Shown: in pieces, positions 1 through 5,027 of the stretch
Layout: every line of letters begins with the position of its first letter
Numbering within the stretch: position 1 is the first letter of the stretch
Origin: Bacillota bacterium
GTDB lineage: Bacteria > Bacillota > Dethiobacteria > Dethiobacterales > Dethiobacteraceae
Assembly: GCA_018725345.1 (NCBI GenBank)
Contig: QLUI01000075.1
Location: 1-7,774, forward strand
DNA length: 7,774 nucleotides
Reading direction: 5' to 3'
Translations under genes and position numbers: made by a program
Notes under the pieces: generated by a model
What the model saw: the letters and a program-made list of their open reading frames with translations, nothing else
Told to the model about the DNA's origin: nothing
Database searches by the model: none

Positions 1-2
1 TG

Positions 3-113
3 CGTTCCGCAAAAAAATGGAGTACCATGAATAATAGTAAGGTCTCTAATTATGACTTCGATGTGAAGAAGCCAAAGAAGAGGCACTGGCAGAAGCACCG
101 GGAAAGGGAATAA
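3..113 (+). CDS. 3' end of an unidentified basic protein or small ORF (partial)
   Basis: A frame open from the left edge ends at TAA 111-113. Its last 17 residues are very basic (several KK, KR and RER groups), and no domain is recognisable. An internal ATG at 27 has a GGAG at 19-22 only 4 nt upstream, so this is either the tail of a longer gene entering from the left or a 28-residue peptide gene starting at 27. The other two forward frames close at 28-30 and 32-34. The TGA at 28-30 overlaps the ATG at 27, so a third reading is that an upstream gene ends there and is coupled to the small ORF. A 42 nt gap separates it from the first permease gene, so co-transcription is possible. Function is unknown, and whether it is a gene at all is uncertain. 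Confidence 0.3.
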   Translation, partial: RSAKKWSTMNNSKVSNYDFDVKKPKKRHWQKHRERE

Positions 114-155
114 AATTGAGGTTGGAATGGGTATTTTCAGAGTAGAGGAGACACT

Positions 156-692
156 ATGAAGAAAACACTAATTATTATGTCAGTCGTTGTTTTGCTTATG
201 GTTGTGCTGGCAGTATCACGCGGTGGAATTGCCTTGCTTAGGCAGGGAGCGCTGTCTGGGTTACAGATGTTTGCCAGCGCTCTGCCGCTGCTGTTAGCTG
301 CATTTGCCCTCAGCGGCTTAGTTCAAATTCTGCTGGATCAGCAAAAAATTCACCGTTTACTTGGCAAAGGGTCTGGCTTCAAGGGTATCCTGCTTGCTGC
401 AGCCATAGGTGGGATTATCCCCGGCGGACCGTATGTTTATTATCCAATAGCAGCATCCCTGGCTAGTGCCGGGGCGGAGGCTCCTGCCATTATGGCTTTT
501 ATTGTGGGCAAGAGCCTCTGGGATGTATCTCGCATGCCGATGGAGGTGGCGATCATGGGGGGAGATATTGCTTTTGCGCGTTACTTGGTGACTTTTGCTT
601 TCCCCGTTCTCATCGGCCTGTTGACTAAATGGCTCTATCCGGGATTAGCACAGCAACTTTTGCCGGTGGCCAGTAAAGAAGGAGAGGTGTAA
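156..692 (+). CDS. COG0701/DUF318-type permease, first half-size subunit
   Basis: A 178-residue integral membrane protein with hydrophobic segments at about residues 4-20, 36-60, 77-100, 108-120 and 143-162. The core motif GGIIPGGPYVYYPI (residues 85-98) sits in a glycine-rich segment, followed by a conserved-looking KSLWDVSRMP stretch (119-128). This arrangement resembles one half of the two-repeat predicted permeases of COG0701 (Pfam ArsP_1/DUF318), whose full-length members are about 300-350 residues. The cysteine motif I recall from arsenical permeases is absent, so arsenic transport should not be assumed. The start ATG is supported by GAGGAG at 145-150, 5 nt upstream. The stop overlaps the next ATG by one base (TAATG), which implies translational coupling to the homologous next gene and probably a heterodimeric transporter. 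The substrate is unknown. Confidence 0.75.
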   Translation: MKKTLIIMSVVVLLMVVLAVSRGGIALLRQGALSGLQMFASALPLLLAAFALSGLVQILLDQQKIHRLLGKGSGFKGILLAAAIGGIIPGGPYVYYPIAASLASAGAEAPAIMAFIVGKSLWDVSRMPMEVAIMGGDIAFARYLVTFAFPVLIGLLTKWLYPGLAQQLLPVASKEGEV

Positions 693-1186
693 TGGCAGGT
701 ACAGTTTGGATTCTTATCCTCCTTGTGGTCGCGCTTTTTCTATTTGCCATGAAGCGTAAAGATAACAGCCATAAAAAAGGCATTAGAATTGGCGCAAAGA
801 TGTTCTACAGTTATCTGCCGGTGTTGGCTTTGGCTTTTTTAACTGCCGGTCTGCTGGAGGTCCTGCTTCCCGCAGCTTTGGTGCAATACTGGCTAGGCGC
901 AGAGGCTGGTTGGCGCGGTATTCTAATCGGCAGTGGCGCAGGTATGTTAGTGGCAGCCGGTCCATATGTCTCGTTTCCTATCTTTGCCTCCATAGCGCAT
1001 AGTGGTGCGGGTATCGGTACCACTGTGGCGCTGATCACAAGTTGGAGTTTAATGTCTTTATCCAAACTTCCTTTTGAAACAGTCCTTTTGGGCACTCGTT
1101 TTACCTTTGCTCGCTTCAGCCTAGTCCTTTTAATTCCGGTAGTTGCAGGGTTCCTGGCGCAATTTCTTTTTAACGGTATTATCTGA
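692..1186 (+). CDS. COG0701/DUF318-type permease, second half-size subunit
   Basis: A 164-residue membrane protein paralogous to the gene before it. The motif GMLVAAGPYVSFPI (residues 84-97) lines up with residues 85-98 of the first subunit. The following SWSLMSLSKLPFETVLLG stretch matches KSLWDVSRMPMEVAIMG, and both then have an F/A-A-R segment before a final hydrophobic helix. Hydrophobic segments lie at about 4-20, 38-60, 76-100, 108-122 and 141-160, with a basic loop (residues 21-32, KRKDNSHKKG) after the first. A GGAG at 681-684 lies 7 nt before the ATG. The one-base overlap with the upstream gene and the shared fold suggest that the two products form one transporter equivalent to a full-length permease. 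Like its partner it has no cysteines in the core motif. The transported compound cannot be read from the sequence. Confidence 0.75.
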   Translation: MAGTVWILILLVVALFLFAMKRKDNSHKKGIRIGAKMFYSYLPVLALAFLTAGLLEVLLPAALVQYWLGAEAGWRGILIGSGAGMLVAAGPYVSFPIFASIAHSGAGIGTTVALITSWSLMSLSKLPFETVLLGTRFTFARFSLVLLIPVVAGFLAQFLFNGII

Positions 1187-1319
1187 AAATATTTTTACTG
1201 CCAAACTATTTTTCTATTCCTTTCACGCAAATAGCTCCGGAACTTGCTGGGTCCTGGCGCTTTGATTTGCACTATTTGACGAAAAAATGTAGTTTAGGCC
1301 AAAACATGGTCACTTGTCT

Positions 1320-1415
1320 GTGAAATTTTTTGATTTTAGCAATCTGCGCGGTGATATTTTTGGAGGGCTCACCGCTGGAATCGTCGCCTTGTCGCAGTTT
1401 CCCGGACGTAAGTAA
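1320..1415 (+). pseudogene. N-terminal remnant of a SulP-family anion transporter
   Basis: Reading from GTG 1320, the frame gives about 31 residues ending at TAA 1413-1415. Residues 4-24 contain FDFSNLRGDIFGGLTAGIVA, which is very close to the typical start of SulP-family inorganic anion transporters, where a short amphipathic stretch plus LRGDxxGGLTAGxVALP leads into the first membrane helix. The likeness ends abruptly after the IVAL at about 1380-1391. There the expected P-L-A-L-A-F-G continuation is replaced by SQFPGRK and a stop, and no later frame restores the helix. I read this as the surviving 5' end of a deleted or disrupted sulfate-permease-like gene. No good ribosome site precedes 1320, so expression is doubtful. 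The family call rests on my memory of the SulP N-terminus. Confidence 0.6.
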
Positions 1416-1498
1416 AGGGTTGTTAATTTCAAGAGCTTTAGCATGTTGCGGTAAAATAATGGCTGAAGCAGGGATAATGACTGAAAAAGCGAATTAAT

Positions 1499-1541
1499 AA
1501 AAAAGACGCTTTATGTTTTTTGCTTGGGACGCGTCCTTTTT
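1499..1541 (+). terminator. Probable rho-independent terminator upstream of folE
   Basis: An A6-GACGC arm (1499-1509) can pair with GCGTC-C-T5 (1531-1541), with one bulged C and a 21-nt loop. The right arm overlaps a perfect 10-base palindrome, GGACGCGTCC at 1527-1536, and is followed by a T run at 1537-1541. Because the left arm begins with an A run, the structure could stop transcription from either direction. It would insulate the fol operon from the permease and SulP remnant upstream. The large loop lowers confidence. Confidence 0.45.
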
Positions 1542-1549
1542 ATCCGCTA

Positions 1550-1616
1550 GGGGCTGCCGCCCCGCAGGCGGACCTGACGGTCCTCTGCACCCCGCAAGAA
1601 TAAGGGGGAATCCCCC
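1550..1616. repeat. GC-rich cluster of three hairpins (possible repeat element or structured RNA)
   Basis: Three inverted repeats follow each other. The first is GGGGC/TGCC/GCCCC at 1550-1563. The second is GCAG..GGACC/TGAC/GGTCC..CTGC at 1564-1588. The third is GGGGG/AAT/CCCCC at 1604-1616. An outer pairing is also possible between GACGCT (1505-1510) and AGCGTC (1619-1624), or between GGACGC (1527-1532) and GCGTCC (1620-1625), which would enclose all three. The block is much richer in G and C than the AT-rich sequence before it. It matches no riboswitch I know, including the tetrahydrofolate class. A dispersed palindromic repeat or a 5'-leader RNA are both possible. Confidence 0.45.
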
Positions 1617-1628
1617 GGAGCGTCCACC

Positions 1629-1656
1629 TTGCATAGGATCGCAGCTTCTCTAAAAT
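1629..1656 (+). promoter_or_regulatory. Weak sigma-A-like promoter candidate for the fol-pab-queF operon
   Basis: TTGCAT (1629-1634), then 16 nt, then TAAAAT (1651-1656). The -10 box matches the consensus at 5 of 6 positions and the -35 box at only 3 of 6. It lies just after the hairpin cluster and would start transcription near 1663, leaving room for the GGAGG at 1690-1694 that serves folE. If correct, translation could not start at the ATG at 1655. This is a sequence match only. Confidence 0.3.
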
Positions 1657-1699
1657 GAAACAATTTCCTATGCAACAAAAAAATGTCATGGAGGCTCTA

Positions 1700-2269
1700 A
1701 TGATTGACCGGGAAAAAATTCAGGTTGCTGTTCGAATGATTTTGGAGGCCATCGGTGAGGATCCGGAGCGGGAGGGTTTAAAAGAAACGCCTGCGCGAGT
1801 GGCGAAAATGTATTCGGAAGTATTCTCCGGCTTGCATTGCGACCCTTGCGACCATTTGGAAACCTGTTTTTATGAGGAACGTCATGATGAAATGGTGTTA
1901 ATAAAAGACATCAGTATTTATTCCATGTGCGAGCATCACCTGCTCCCTTTTTACGGCAAAGCACATATAGCCTACATTCCCAGTCCCGCGAAAATCACCG
2001 GACTTAGTAAGTTGGTGCGTGTAGTGGAGACATTAGCTCGCCGTCCGCAGCTGCAGGAGCGAATGACTACTCAAATTGCTGATACGATCATGAAAAAGCT
2101 GGAAAGTAAGGGAGTAGTAGTGGTGATAGAAGCAGAGCATCTGTGCATGACAATTCGAGGTGTAAGGAAACCTGGTTCAACCACAGTCACCTCTGCAGTA
2201 CGCGGTATTTTTCGGACTAATCATTTGACGCGAGCAGAAGCCTTCTCGCTCATCAAAGGTAATGTGTAA
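1700..2269 (+). CDS. folE: GTP cyclohydrolase I (type IA)
   Basis: Cytosolic enzyme that converts GTP to 7,8-dihydroneopterin triphosphate plus formate, the first step of folate synthesis and also of the queuosine pathway. The 189-residue protein has the family's usual length. The N-terminal ILEAIGEDPEREGLKETPARVAKMY (residues 14-38) is typical. Zinc ligands are C77 and H80 (SMCEHH) and C149 (LCMTIRGVRKPGS). I chose ATG 1700 because GGAGG at 1690-1694 is 5 nt upstream and the protein then begins like its relatives. The in-frame ATG at 1655 adds 15 atypical residues and has no ribosome site. Oddities are C47, C50 and C56 in the loop after FSGL, where homologues I recall have no such Cys group. 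It is the first gene of the operon and shares one base with the next gene (TAATG). Confidence 0.95.
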   Translation: MIDREKIQVAVRMILEAIGEDPEREGLKETPARVAKMYSEVFSGLHCDPCDHLETCFYEERHDEMVLIKDISIYSMCEHHLLPFYGKAHIAYIPSPAKITGLSKLVRVVETLARRPQLQERMTTQIADTIMKKLESKGVVVVIEAEHLCMTIRGVRKPGSTTVTSAVRGIFRTNHLTRAEAFSLIKGNV

Positions 2270-2757
2270 TGGATGCTGTGCAAAAGCTGATTCAGGATCA
2301 TGATTATCTTTACTATTTGTCCCTGACTAAAAATTATGAAACCGACAGGCGTTACTGCTGCCACAGTTTTAGTCATTTGCTCGATGTGGCCCGGATTGCT
2401 TGGATTCTTTGTTTGGAACGTCAAATTAATCTTCCTCGTTTAGTAGTGTATGCCGCGGCGCTGCTGCACGATATTGGGCGGTTTGCTCAGCATGAAGACG
2501 CAAGAATTGATCATGCCGCGAAAAGTGCTTCGCTGGCAGGCCCTCTCCTTGCCAAGCACGGTTTTTCCGTGTCTGAAACGAAGCTTATTCTGCAGGCCAT
2601 CCTTGTCCACCGTCAGGCGCCTGAGACGGTAACCGATTTGCTCGGTGCAGTGTTGGCTGAAGCAGATGACCTGTCCCGCCTTTGCTATGATTGTCTCGCC
2701 CAGGAGGACTGCTACAAAGCTGAACGGATGCCGACGCTAGGTGGAATCCAGTATTGA
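2269..2757 (+). CDS. HD-domain metal-dependent phosphohydrolase in the folate operon
   Basis: A 162-residue soluble protein. It has the HD-superfamily metal ligands H36 (HSFSHLLDVAR), H67-D68 (LLHDIGR) and D133 or D134 (LAEADDLSRL), with further histidines at H82 and H114. After the last Asp there is a Cys cluster, C139-x2-C142-x5-C148, in the CYDCLAQEDCYKAERMP stretch. HD proteins hydrolyse phosphate esters of nucleotides or similar molecules. The gene starts on the last base of folE (AAAGG at 2255-2259 as ribosome site) and ends 13 nt before folP. FolE's product carries a triphosphate that must be removed before FolB acts, and no Nudix-type pyrophosphatase is present here. I therefore infer, without proof, a role in dihydroneopterin triphosphate or monophosphate dephosphorylation. 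General nucleotide hydrolysis is the alternative. Confidence 0.8.
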   Translation: MDAVQKLIQDHDYLYYLSLTKNYETDRRYCCHSFSHLLDVARIAWILCLERQINLPRLVVYAAALLHDIGRFAQHEDARIDHAAKSASLAGPLLAKHGFSVSETKLILQAILVHRQAPETVTDLLGAVLAEADDLSRLCYDCLAQEDCYKAERMPTLGGIQY

Positions 2758-2770
2758 CTGCGGAGGAATT

Positions 2771-3604
2771 ATGCAAAAAAGACTTACCCTTAAAGGCAGA
2801 ACGTATGATTTAATGGAAAACACGCTAATTATGGGTATCTTGAATGTCACCCCAGACTCTTTTTCTGATGGCGGCCTTTACTTTGACACTGGACGTGCGG
2901 TGGAGCATGCTTTACGCATGGTGGAAGAAGGCGCCCAGATTATTGACATCGGCGGTGAATCCACCCGTCCCGGGCATAAGCCAATTACTGGCGATGAAGA
3001 ACGGGCGCGGGTTATTCCTGTTATCCGTGCCGTCTGCAACGCGACCGAGGTGCCTGTTTCTGTGGATACATCTAAGGCGGAAGTGGCCGAAGCCGCTCTA
3101 GATGTGGGGGCAGCTATGTTAAATGATGTCTGGGGCGGGCAGAAAGACAATGGGCTGATCAAGCTGGCTGCTGCTGCTGATGTTCCTATTTGTTTAATGC
3201 ATAACCGGGAAGAGGCGCTGTATAAGGACGTAATTGCAGAGATTAAGGCTGACCTGCTAAAGAGCGTGTTTTTGGCTGAGGAGAGTGGTGTTAGCAAAGA
3301 GAAGATCATTTTAGATCCCGGAATTGGCTTTGCTAAAACAGTGACCGACAATCTGCAAGTGCTAAAATGCTTGCACGAATTTACCACACTGGGTTATCCT
3401 CTACTCTTAGGTACTTCACGTAAATCATTTATCGGAAAAGTACTGGGTTTGCCGGTCGAACAGCGAGAGGAAGGGACTGCTGCCACAGTGGCATACGGTA
3501 TTTGCCGCGGTGTCAGCATCGTTCGCGTTCACAATGTACAATACATGAGCCGAGTAGCGAGCATGACAAACGCCATGCTCCGAGGAGGGTGCTATGATGG
3601 ATAA
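2771..3604 (+). CDS. folP: Dihydropteroate synthase
   Basis: Condenses 6-hydroxymethyl-7,8-dihydropterin pyrophosphate with p-aminobenzoate to give 7,8-dihydropteroate, the step targeted by sulfonamides. The 277-residue TIM-barrel protein shows the family motifs in order: MGILNVTPDSFSDGG (21-35), GGESTRPG (61-68), VDTSK (98-102), LNDVWG (117-122), LMHNR (142-146), DPGIGFAK (182-189), GTSRKSFIG (214-222) and RVHNV (252-256). These cover the pterin pocket, the pyrophosphate-binding loops and the Ser-Arg-Lys strand. I chose ATG 2771 for its GGAGG at 2762-2766. The in-frame GTG at 2741 lies inside the HD gene and adds 10 residues without a ribosome site. The end overlaps folB. No disruption is visible. 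Confidence 0.96.
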   Translation: MQKRLTLKGRTYDLMENTLIMGILNVTPDSFSDGGLYFDTGRAVEHALRMVEEGAQIIDIGGESTRPGHKPITGDEERARVIPVIRAVCNATEVPVSVDTSKAEVAEAALDVGAAMLNDVWGGQKDNGLIKLAAAADVPICLMHNREEALYKDVIAEIKADLLKSVFLAEESGVSKEKIILDPGIGFAKTVTDNLQVLKCLHEFTTLGYPLLLGTSRKSFIGKVLGLPVEQREEGTAATVAYGICRGVSIVRVHNVQYMSRVASMTNAMLRGGCYDG

Positions 3605-3953
3605 AATTATCTTGGAAAATATGCGGTTTTACGGCTATCATGGTGTACTTGCCGAGGAAAATCGTCTGGGGCAGTGCTTTGCTGTTACTCTCGTTATGGG
3701 TACAGAGATAAAAGCTGCTGCGCAAAATGACGATTTGGCTAAAGCAATCAATTATGCAGAATGCTATGCTGCCGTCAAAAACATCATGGAGGGCACACCG
3801 GTTAAGCTCTTGGAAACATTGGCAGAAGCTATCGCCGTCAAAATCCTCTCCTTAGGAGCACTTACTGTGCAAGTAACCGTGAAAAAATTGCATCCCCCTA
3901 TCTCCGGGCAGCTCGATTTTGCCGCAGTAGAGATTGAAAGGAGCCTCCTTTAA
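3597..3953 (+). CDS. folB: Dihydroneopterin aldolase
   Basis: Cleaves 7,8-dihydroneopterin to 6-hydroxymethyl-7,8-dihydropterin and glycolaldehyde, feeding FolK. The 118-residue protein closely resembles the Bacillus enzyme, with NMRFYGYHGVLAEENRLGQ (8-26) holding Tyr and Glu residues of the active site, INYAECYAAVKNI (51-63), PVKLLETLAEAIA (68-80) with the pterin-binding Glu73, and VTVKKLHPPISG (93-104) with a likely catalytic Lys at 96 or 97. Two ATGs are adjacent in frame at 3594 and 3597. AGGAGGG at 3583-3589 is 7 nt before 3597 and 4 nt before 3594, and 3597 gives the usual MDK start. It overlaps folP by 8 nt (11 if 3594 is used) and folK by 1 nt (TAATG). Confidence 0.95.
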   Translation: MDKIILENMRFYGYHGVLAEENRLGQCFAVTLVMGTEIKAAAQNDDLAKAINYAECYAAVKNIMEGTPVKLLETLAEAIAVKILSLGALTVQVTVKKLHPPISGQLDFAAVEIERSLL

Positions 3954-4420
3954 TGGCTTGCGTTTACCTTGGGTTGGGCAGTAACGTTGGTGACCGGCAA
4001 AGAGAATTGGATTTTGCCCTGGAAACGTTGCGCAACCATTCTGACATCACGCTCATCAAGGTAGCGCCCATTCTGGAGACTGACCCGGTGGGTTATTTGG
4101 AACAGGCTAAATTTTTGAACACTGTTGCGGAAATTGAAACTGCTCTAGAGCCCGCTTTGCTCCTTGTAACACTGCAGCAGATTGAATACGACGCCGGCCG
4201 CGTACGTACTATCTGTTGGGGCCCTCGAACATTGGATATTGACATTCTTCTCTATGATAATTTGGTGCTATCCGAACCGAATTTAATCATTCCCCATCCT
4301 CACCTGCACGAACGAGAATTTGTGCTTGTCCCTTTGGCACACCTTGCACCAAATCTGCCTGTTCCGCCGGATAATCGTACCGTCCGGGAACTCCTGGACC
4401 AATATCAGCAAAGCAGGTGA
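3953..4420 (+). CDS. folK: 2-amino-4-hydroxy-6-hydroxymethyldihydropteridine pyrophosphokinase (HPPK)
   Basis: Transfers pyrophosphate from ATP to 6-hydroxymethyl-7,8-dihydropterin, making the substrate of FolP. The 155-residue length is normal. Visible motifs are YLGLGSNVGDR (5-15), the pterin-binding F54-L-N56, the GRVR segment at 82-85, and WGPRTLDIDILLY (89-101) with the two Mg-binding aspartates D95 and D97 and R92. These have the same numbers as in the E. coli enzyme. PHPHLHEREFVLVPLAHLAP (114-133) closes the family signature. Position 88, directly before WGPR, is Cys where E. coli has Arg. GGAG at 3940-3943 precedes the ATG by 9 nt. The start overlaps folB by one base, and the stop is 4 nt before pabA. 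Confidence 0.95.
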   Translation: MACVYLGLGSNVGDRQRELDFALETLRNHSDITLIKVAPILETDPVGYLEQAKFLNTVAEIETALEPALLLVTLQQIEYDAGRVRTICWGPRTLDIDILLYDNLVLSEPNLIIPHPHLHEREFVLVPLAHLAPNLPVPPDNRTVRELLDQYQQSR

Positions 4421-4424
4421 CCTG

Positions 4425-5027
4425 ATGCTGCTCATGGTTGACAACTATGACTCATTCACATATAATCTAGTTCAATTTCTTGGCGAGCTTGGAGCCGACA
4501 TCCGTGTTTTTCGCAACAAAAGCATTTCCCCGGATGAAGTGACTAGATTAAATCCCGCACACATCATCATCTCTCCGGGGCCATGTACTCCGAATGAAGC
4601 CGGAGCTTCCATGGAGATTATCCGTTGTCTCGCTGGAGAAACCCCTATTCTGGGCATCTGTCTTGGCCACCAAAGCTTAGGGCAAGTCTTTGGCGGCCGG
4701 GTCATCCGGGCGTTACGGCCTGTTCACGGTAAAAACTCGCTGATTTACCACAACTGCAGCGGCGTGTTCGCCGGCCTTCCCGTACCTTTTTCAGCCACCC
4801 GTTACCATTCATTGGTGGTCGAAAGGGAAACTCTTCCTGATTGCTTGGAAATTACGGCCGAAACTAAGGAAGGCGAAATTATGGGGCTGCGCCATAAGCA
4901 TATTCCTTATCTGGAAGGCGTTCAGTTCCATCCCGAAGCCATTCTCACAGAACACGGGCTTAGTCTGTTGGCTAACTTCCTGCGCTATAAGCAGAGCGGG
5001 AAGGAGGAATCGCCATGTCTCGGCTAA
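4425..5027 (+). CDS. pabA: Aminodeoxychorismate synthase glutamine amidotransferase subunit
   Basis: Class I glutamine amidotransferase that supplies ammonia from glutamine to PabB for making 4-amino-4-deoxychorismate. The 200-residue protein starts with the typical MLLMVDNYDSFTYNLVQ, carries SPGPCTPNEAG (50-60), the nucleophile C79 in GICLGHQSLGQ and the H169/E171 pair in GVQFHPEAI, so the Cys-His-Glu triad is complete. ATG 4425 is supported by AGGTGA at 4415-4420; a start further upstream would lie within folK in another frame and lacks the family N-terminus. Sequence alone does not separate PabA from TrpG, and in some bacteria one subunit serves both synthases. The neighbours PabB and PabC make the PABA role most likely here. 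It overlaps pabB by 13 nt. Confidence 0.93.
   Translation: MLLMVDNYDSFTYNLVQFLGELGADIRVFRNKSISPDEVTRLNPAHIIISPGPCTPNEAGASMEIIRCLAGETPILGICLGHQSLGQVFGGRVIRALRPVHGKNSLIYHNCSGVFAGLPVPFSATRYHSLVVERETLPDCLEITAETKEGEIMGLRHKHIPYLEGVQFHPEAILTEHGLSLLANFLRYKQSGKEESPCLG

Larger units (their letters stand above)
1187..1654. other. Gene-poor 468-base stretch between the permease pair and folE
   Basis: No intact gene of credible length is visible on either strand. The stretch holds an AT-rich part without a clear terminator directly after the permease gene (1187-1319), a SulP-like N-terminal remnant (1320-1415), an unassigned part (1416-1498), a probable terminator (1499-1541), a GC-rich hairpin cluster (1550-1616) and a weak promoter candidate (1629-1656). 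The forward frame through about 1381-1494, ending in TAA at 1492-1494, is open but matches nothing I recognise. The mixture suggests decayed or rearranged DNA separating two unrelated transcription units. Confidence 0.7.

Noticed and set aside
1381..1494. Out-of-frame C-terminal remnant of the same SulP gene
   Set aside because: The forward frame ending in TAA at 1492-1494 is open, but its translation has no recognisable STAS or transporter sequence.
1655..1699. Possible N-terminal extension of FolE from the ATG at 1655
   Set aside because: No ribosome site precedes it, the extra 15 residues are not typical of the family, and a GGAGG sits 5 nt before the ATG at 1700.
1499..1699. Tetrahydrofolate riboswitch before folE
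   Set aside because: The known conserved core sequences and pseudoknot pattern of that class are not visible, although a structured leader of another kind remains possible.
2878..3387. Long reverse-strand open frame opposite folP (169 codons)
   Set aside because: It is antisense to a clear folP, with low-complexity Ser/Ala-rich translation and no family features. Other reverse-strand frames in the window look the same.
4320..4424. Longer PabA start reaching back into folK
   Set aside because: The added residues are folK sequence read in another frame, and the family N-terminus begins at 4425 after an AGGTGA site.
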